Source: Rubrobacter sp. (GTDB lineage: Bacteria; Chloroflexota; Chloroflexia; Thermobaculales; Thermobaculaceae). Taken from it: a DNA stretch of 36,046 nucleotides. The stretch lies in contig JADDPT010000096.1 in the NCBI GenBank assembly GCA_016781735.1, forward strand, positions 1 to 36,046. The letters are read 5' to 3'. The translations under genes and the position numbers were made by a program. Under the pieces are notes generated by a model. The model did no database searches and was not told the DNA's origin. It saw only the letters and a list, made by a program, of their open reading frames with translations. This document shows, piece after piece, positions 34,128 through 36,046 of the stretch. Numbering within the stretch: the stretch's first letter is position 1; the number at the start of each line of letters is the position of its first letter.

Positions 34128-34819
34128 TCTCTCGCGAACCTGTAGCCCACGCCCCGGACAGTCTGCACGTAGCGCGGCTGCACCGGATCCTCCTCCAGCT
34201 TCTTGCGGAGGTTTGCCACGTGGACGTCCACGGCATGGTCGCTGCCGAGATACCTGTCGTTCCACACCCGCTCCAGGAGCTGCGCGCGGTTGAAGACGAC
34301 GCCAGGACGGGAGGCGAGGGCGAGGAGCAGGTCGAACTCCAAGGCCGTTAGCGAGACCTCCCTGCCGTCCATGCGCACCTCGCGCCGGGCCGAGTCTATG
34401 TTCAGTCCACCGAAGACGAGCGGAGGCTGCTCCTCGGCCCCGTCGTGGACGCCGCCCCGTGGTCGCCGCAGCATTGCGCGTATGCGGGCCACAAGCTCGC
34501 CTGGGCTGAAGGGCTTTGTGAGGTAGTCGTCGGCTCCTGCAGAGAGGCCGACTATCTTGTCCACCTCCTCGGCTCGGGCGGTGAGCATGATGACGTACGC
34601 TTCGGAGAAACGTCTTAGCTCGCGCAGCACCTCGGCGCCGTCTAGGCCGGGCAACATCCAATCGAGCACGACGACGTCAGGGTCGAGGCTGCGGGCGCGC
34701 TCCAGGGCACTTGGGCCGTCGAAGGCCTCGTGCACCTCAAAGCCTTCCCGCTCGAGGTAGCCACGTAGCAGATTGACCAGGTTCCTCTCATCATCAACGA
34801 CCAACGCGCGCACGTCCAT
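34124..34819 (-). CDS. OmpR/PhoB-family response regulator
   Basis: A 231-residue regulator. Receiver domain: Asp9/Asp10, phospho-acceptor Asp53 (VVLDWMLPG), Thr80 and Lys102 (LTKPF). The C-terminal winged helix has LTALEFDLLLALASRPG and the recognition part DHAVDVHVANLRKKL. It should be phosphorylated by the kinase translated from its ATGA overlap. The start is ATG at 34819, six bases after a perfect TATAAT, so the mRNA may be leaderless. An in-frame start at 34852 lies upstream of that -10 and is unlikely. Confidence 0.93.
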   Translation of the reverse strand: MDVRALVVDDERNLVNLLRGYLEREGFEVHEAFDGPSALERARSLDPDVVVLDWMLPGLDGAEVLRELRRFSEAYVIMLTARAEEVDKIVGLSAGADDYLTKPFSPGELVARIRAMLRRPRGGVHDGAEEQPPLVFGGLNIDSARREVRMDGREVSLTALEFDLLLALASRPGVVFNRAQLLERVWNDRYLGSDHAVDVHVANLRKKLEEDPVQPRYVQTVRGVGYRFARE

Positions 34820-34825
34820 ACCACC

Positions 34826-34831
34826 ATTATA
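34826..34831 (-). promoter_or_regulatory. Consensus -10 (TATAAT) of the two-component operon
   Basis: TATAAT on the minus strand ends 6 nt before the regulator's ATG, which puts the transcript start at or next to the start codon. No matching -35 is obvious, consistent with activation or a leaderless unit. Confidence 0.5.
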
Positions 34832-34895
34832 TATGCGAGGTTGCCGACGCACCGTTGTGGCGTTCTAGACAGTGCGAGCCAGGTTCGTCAGGTGT

Positions 34896-35165
34896 TTACT
34901 TGCCATATCTCTGAGCGGCGCGCGCCTTTGCTTTAACTGCTACTTCCTCCCGATTCTTCGGCGGCGCAGTAGACTCGAGCGAGGAGAGGAACCGGCCTGA
35001 GATGGAGGCGATCTCGTTGACTGCTGAGTAGAATGCAGCCTCGTTCGCCTTGGAAGGCGTATTGAAGCCGCTGATCTTCCTCACGAACTGCAGCGACGCG
35101 GCGAGAATCTCTTCCTCGGTGGCGGGAGGGTCGAAATTAAACAAAGTCCTGATGTTCCTACACAA
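34896..35165 (-). CDS. DUF2277 family protein
   Basis: An 89-residue protein that closely fits DUF2277: MCRNIRTLFNFDPPATEEEI at the start, FVRKISGF(N)TPSKANEAAF in the middle and PPKNREEVA(V)KAKARAAQRYG at the end. The family is small, mostly helical and of unknown function. The start is TTG at 35165 with GGAGG 9 nt upstream, giving the conserved MCRNIR N-terminus. No linked gene hints at its role. Confidence 0.9.
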   Translation of the reverse strand: MCRNIRTLFNFDPPATEEEILAASLQFVRKISGFNTPSKANEAAFYSAVNEIASISGRFLSSLESTAPPKNREEVAVKAKARAAQRYGK

Positions 35166-35421
35166 ATGCTGTTACCTCCATGCGGATTGTTCCACCTTAC
35201 CGATCCTTCTCCGCTGGGTGTCCCCACGAAAAGGGACTGAGAGCATCCCCCTCTCGCAGCATCGACTCGGCCCTTGAGTGTTCTATGTACATTCAACCAC
35301 CACAATGGGCTGAATAGCATCACCACTCGGCCTGCCTCGAGTATGGGCGCGCCGAAAACCAGGAGTTTAGAATGCACATGGCTCCGTGTGTCGTCCCTGA
35401 GCTAAACTGATCCTGTTGGGG
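35166..35421. other. 256-bp intergenic region, nothing recognised
   Basis: It lies between the DUF2277 start and the pseudogene end. No gene or T-tailed hairpin; the DUF2277 promoter must be here but was not identified. Confidence 0.4.
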
Positions 35422-35809
35422 TCACCTGATGTACTCGTGACCGTAGGAGGGTGGGATAGCAACCTCCCATCCGAAAGCTGCAAGTGTCTCTTTCGCCAGA
35501 CGGCGTACTTCCTTCTACTCGCTGCGAGTGCGAAGCGCCTCCTCAGTCCACAAAGGCTCGTGCTCTGGTCTGCTCATTTGCTCAAGCCGGGTCGAGAGTA
35601 GCCAGGAGCGTCTTCTGTTGGTCGGTAAGGCAGACTCGGGAATTGTCCACTACGCACAGGCGCCAGTTATCAAAATCGAGCGCAAGTTCATCGACCTTGC
35701 AGACGAAGTCGGGGAACAGGCCAAGTTGCACATCGGCAGGCACCGCTAAAGCCTGCAAGGAATGTTGCAGACGCGTCATCATTCCGACAATCATTGCATC
35801 CTCACTCAT
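35422..35809 (-). pseudogene. Broken gene for a small conserved protein of unknown function
   Basis: Frame 1 (35809 to a TGA at 35582-35584) reads MSEDAMIVGMMTRLQHSLQ... through QLGLFPDFVCKVDELALDFDNW and ends TLLATLDPA. A shifted frame beginning at or just before 35577 continues naturally with MSRPEHEPLWTEEALRTRSE, a TAG at 35515-35517, then KEVRRLAKETLAAFGWEV up to TGA at 35422. I recall intact proteins of this type (LFPDFVxKxDELALDF ... LWTEEAL ... WxEVRRLAxExLxxLGW) in Chloroflexota. Here a 1- or 2-base indel and a probable Trp-to-TAG change break it. The function of the intact protein is unknown. A sequencing error could explain one lesion, less easily both. Confidence 0.6.
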
Positions 35810-36046
35810 CCGACATACCCCCGCTAAGACAGGTTGCAAGGTGGAGTCCAGGAAACCAACTGGACATACAGTAAGCCGCGCACCACGCTGGCGACCTTCC
35901 GTATCACGGTCTAGCTTGGTCAAGGCCATGGCGACCCATATCAACAAAGCTGGGACTTCACGACACGATGACGAACGCTAAGCGGGATGGTACAAGTCTT
36001 GGACCGGGGAGGGCAGGAGGTGTGCCAGTAAGAGTTCAGGGTTGAG
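35810..36046. other. Right end of the window, nothing recognised
   Basis: A frame extends the pseudogene 5' to 35947 and an antisense frame crosses the region, but neither shows family sequence or a convincing ribosome site. Confidence 0.4.

Overview
The window is about 62% GC and reads as a chromosomal segment of a bacterium. The closest fit I can name is Chloroflexota, perhaps a Thermomicrobia/Sphaerobacter-like lineage. The reasons are a HemQ-type coproheme decarboxylase, a DUF2277 protein, an archaeal/fungal-type aspartate-semialdehyde dehydrogenase, a SigZ-ArsM pair, a decayed small protein of a type I associate with this phylum, and GTAGAGA-type palindromic repeats. The assignment is inference from gene content, with no marker gene. 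I see no tRNA, rRNA, CRISPR array, transposase or prophage.

Layout. Positions 1-6917 (+) carry amino-acid biosynthesis: the 3' part of a SAM-I riboswitch with its terminator, metX and metY, a 386-bp structured intergenic region, then the tightly overlapping lysC-hom-asd-pspC operon. Together these supply the aspartate to homoserine to methionine route. Positions 7172-10202 (+) hold a cation/proton antiporter, a SigZ-like sigma factor and ArsM arsenite methyltransferase. From 10306 to 28871 nearly everything is on the minus strand. In transcription order the units are: aldo/keto reductase and an M24 peptidase homologue; a small P-loop kinase; recQ; a short-chain dehydrogenase; the zur-znuA-znuC-znuB zinc operon behind a clear promoter/operator; a YihY membrane protein with a metallophosphoesterase; a three-gene envelope/stress cluster (LEA-like 11-mer repeat protein, DUF1469 holin-like protein, DUF3618 protein); and typA, nitroreductase and alpha/beta hydrolase. 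Position 29047 starts a plus-strand M14 carboxypeptidase. The right end (minus) has an OmpR-type response regulator and histidine kinase, a group-2 sigma-70 factor, hemQ, a DUF2277 gene and a pseudogene.

What stands out. (1) The three-protein cluster at 13991-16826 resembles an expanded yqjD/yqjE locus in which membrane-anchored proteins gained long Ala/Ser/Thr tracts, one with exact 11-residue LEA-type repeats. (2) A cysteine-tailed SigZ sits next to ArsM. (3) A PhoB-like pair of 7-mers lies between the two-component system and a sigma-factor gene, suggesting a regulatory cascade. (4) A zinc-uptake operon has two operator palindromes placed on a near-consensus promoter. (5) A small conserved gene is broken by a frameshift and a stop. 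Several enzymes have altered catalytic motifs: the M24 homologue lacks both metal-binding Asp residues, RecQ has Asp in place of its fourth zinc Cys, and the alpha/beta hydrolase has lost its HG motif.
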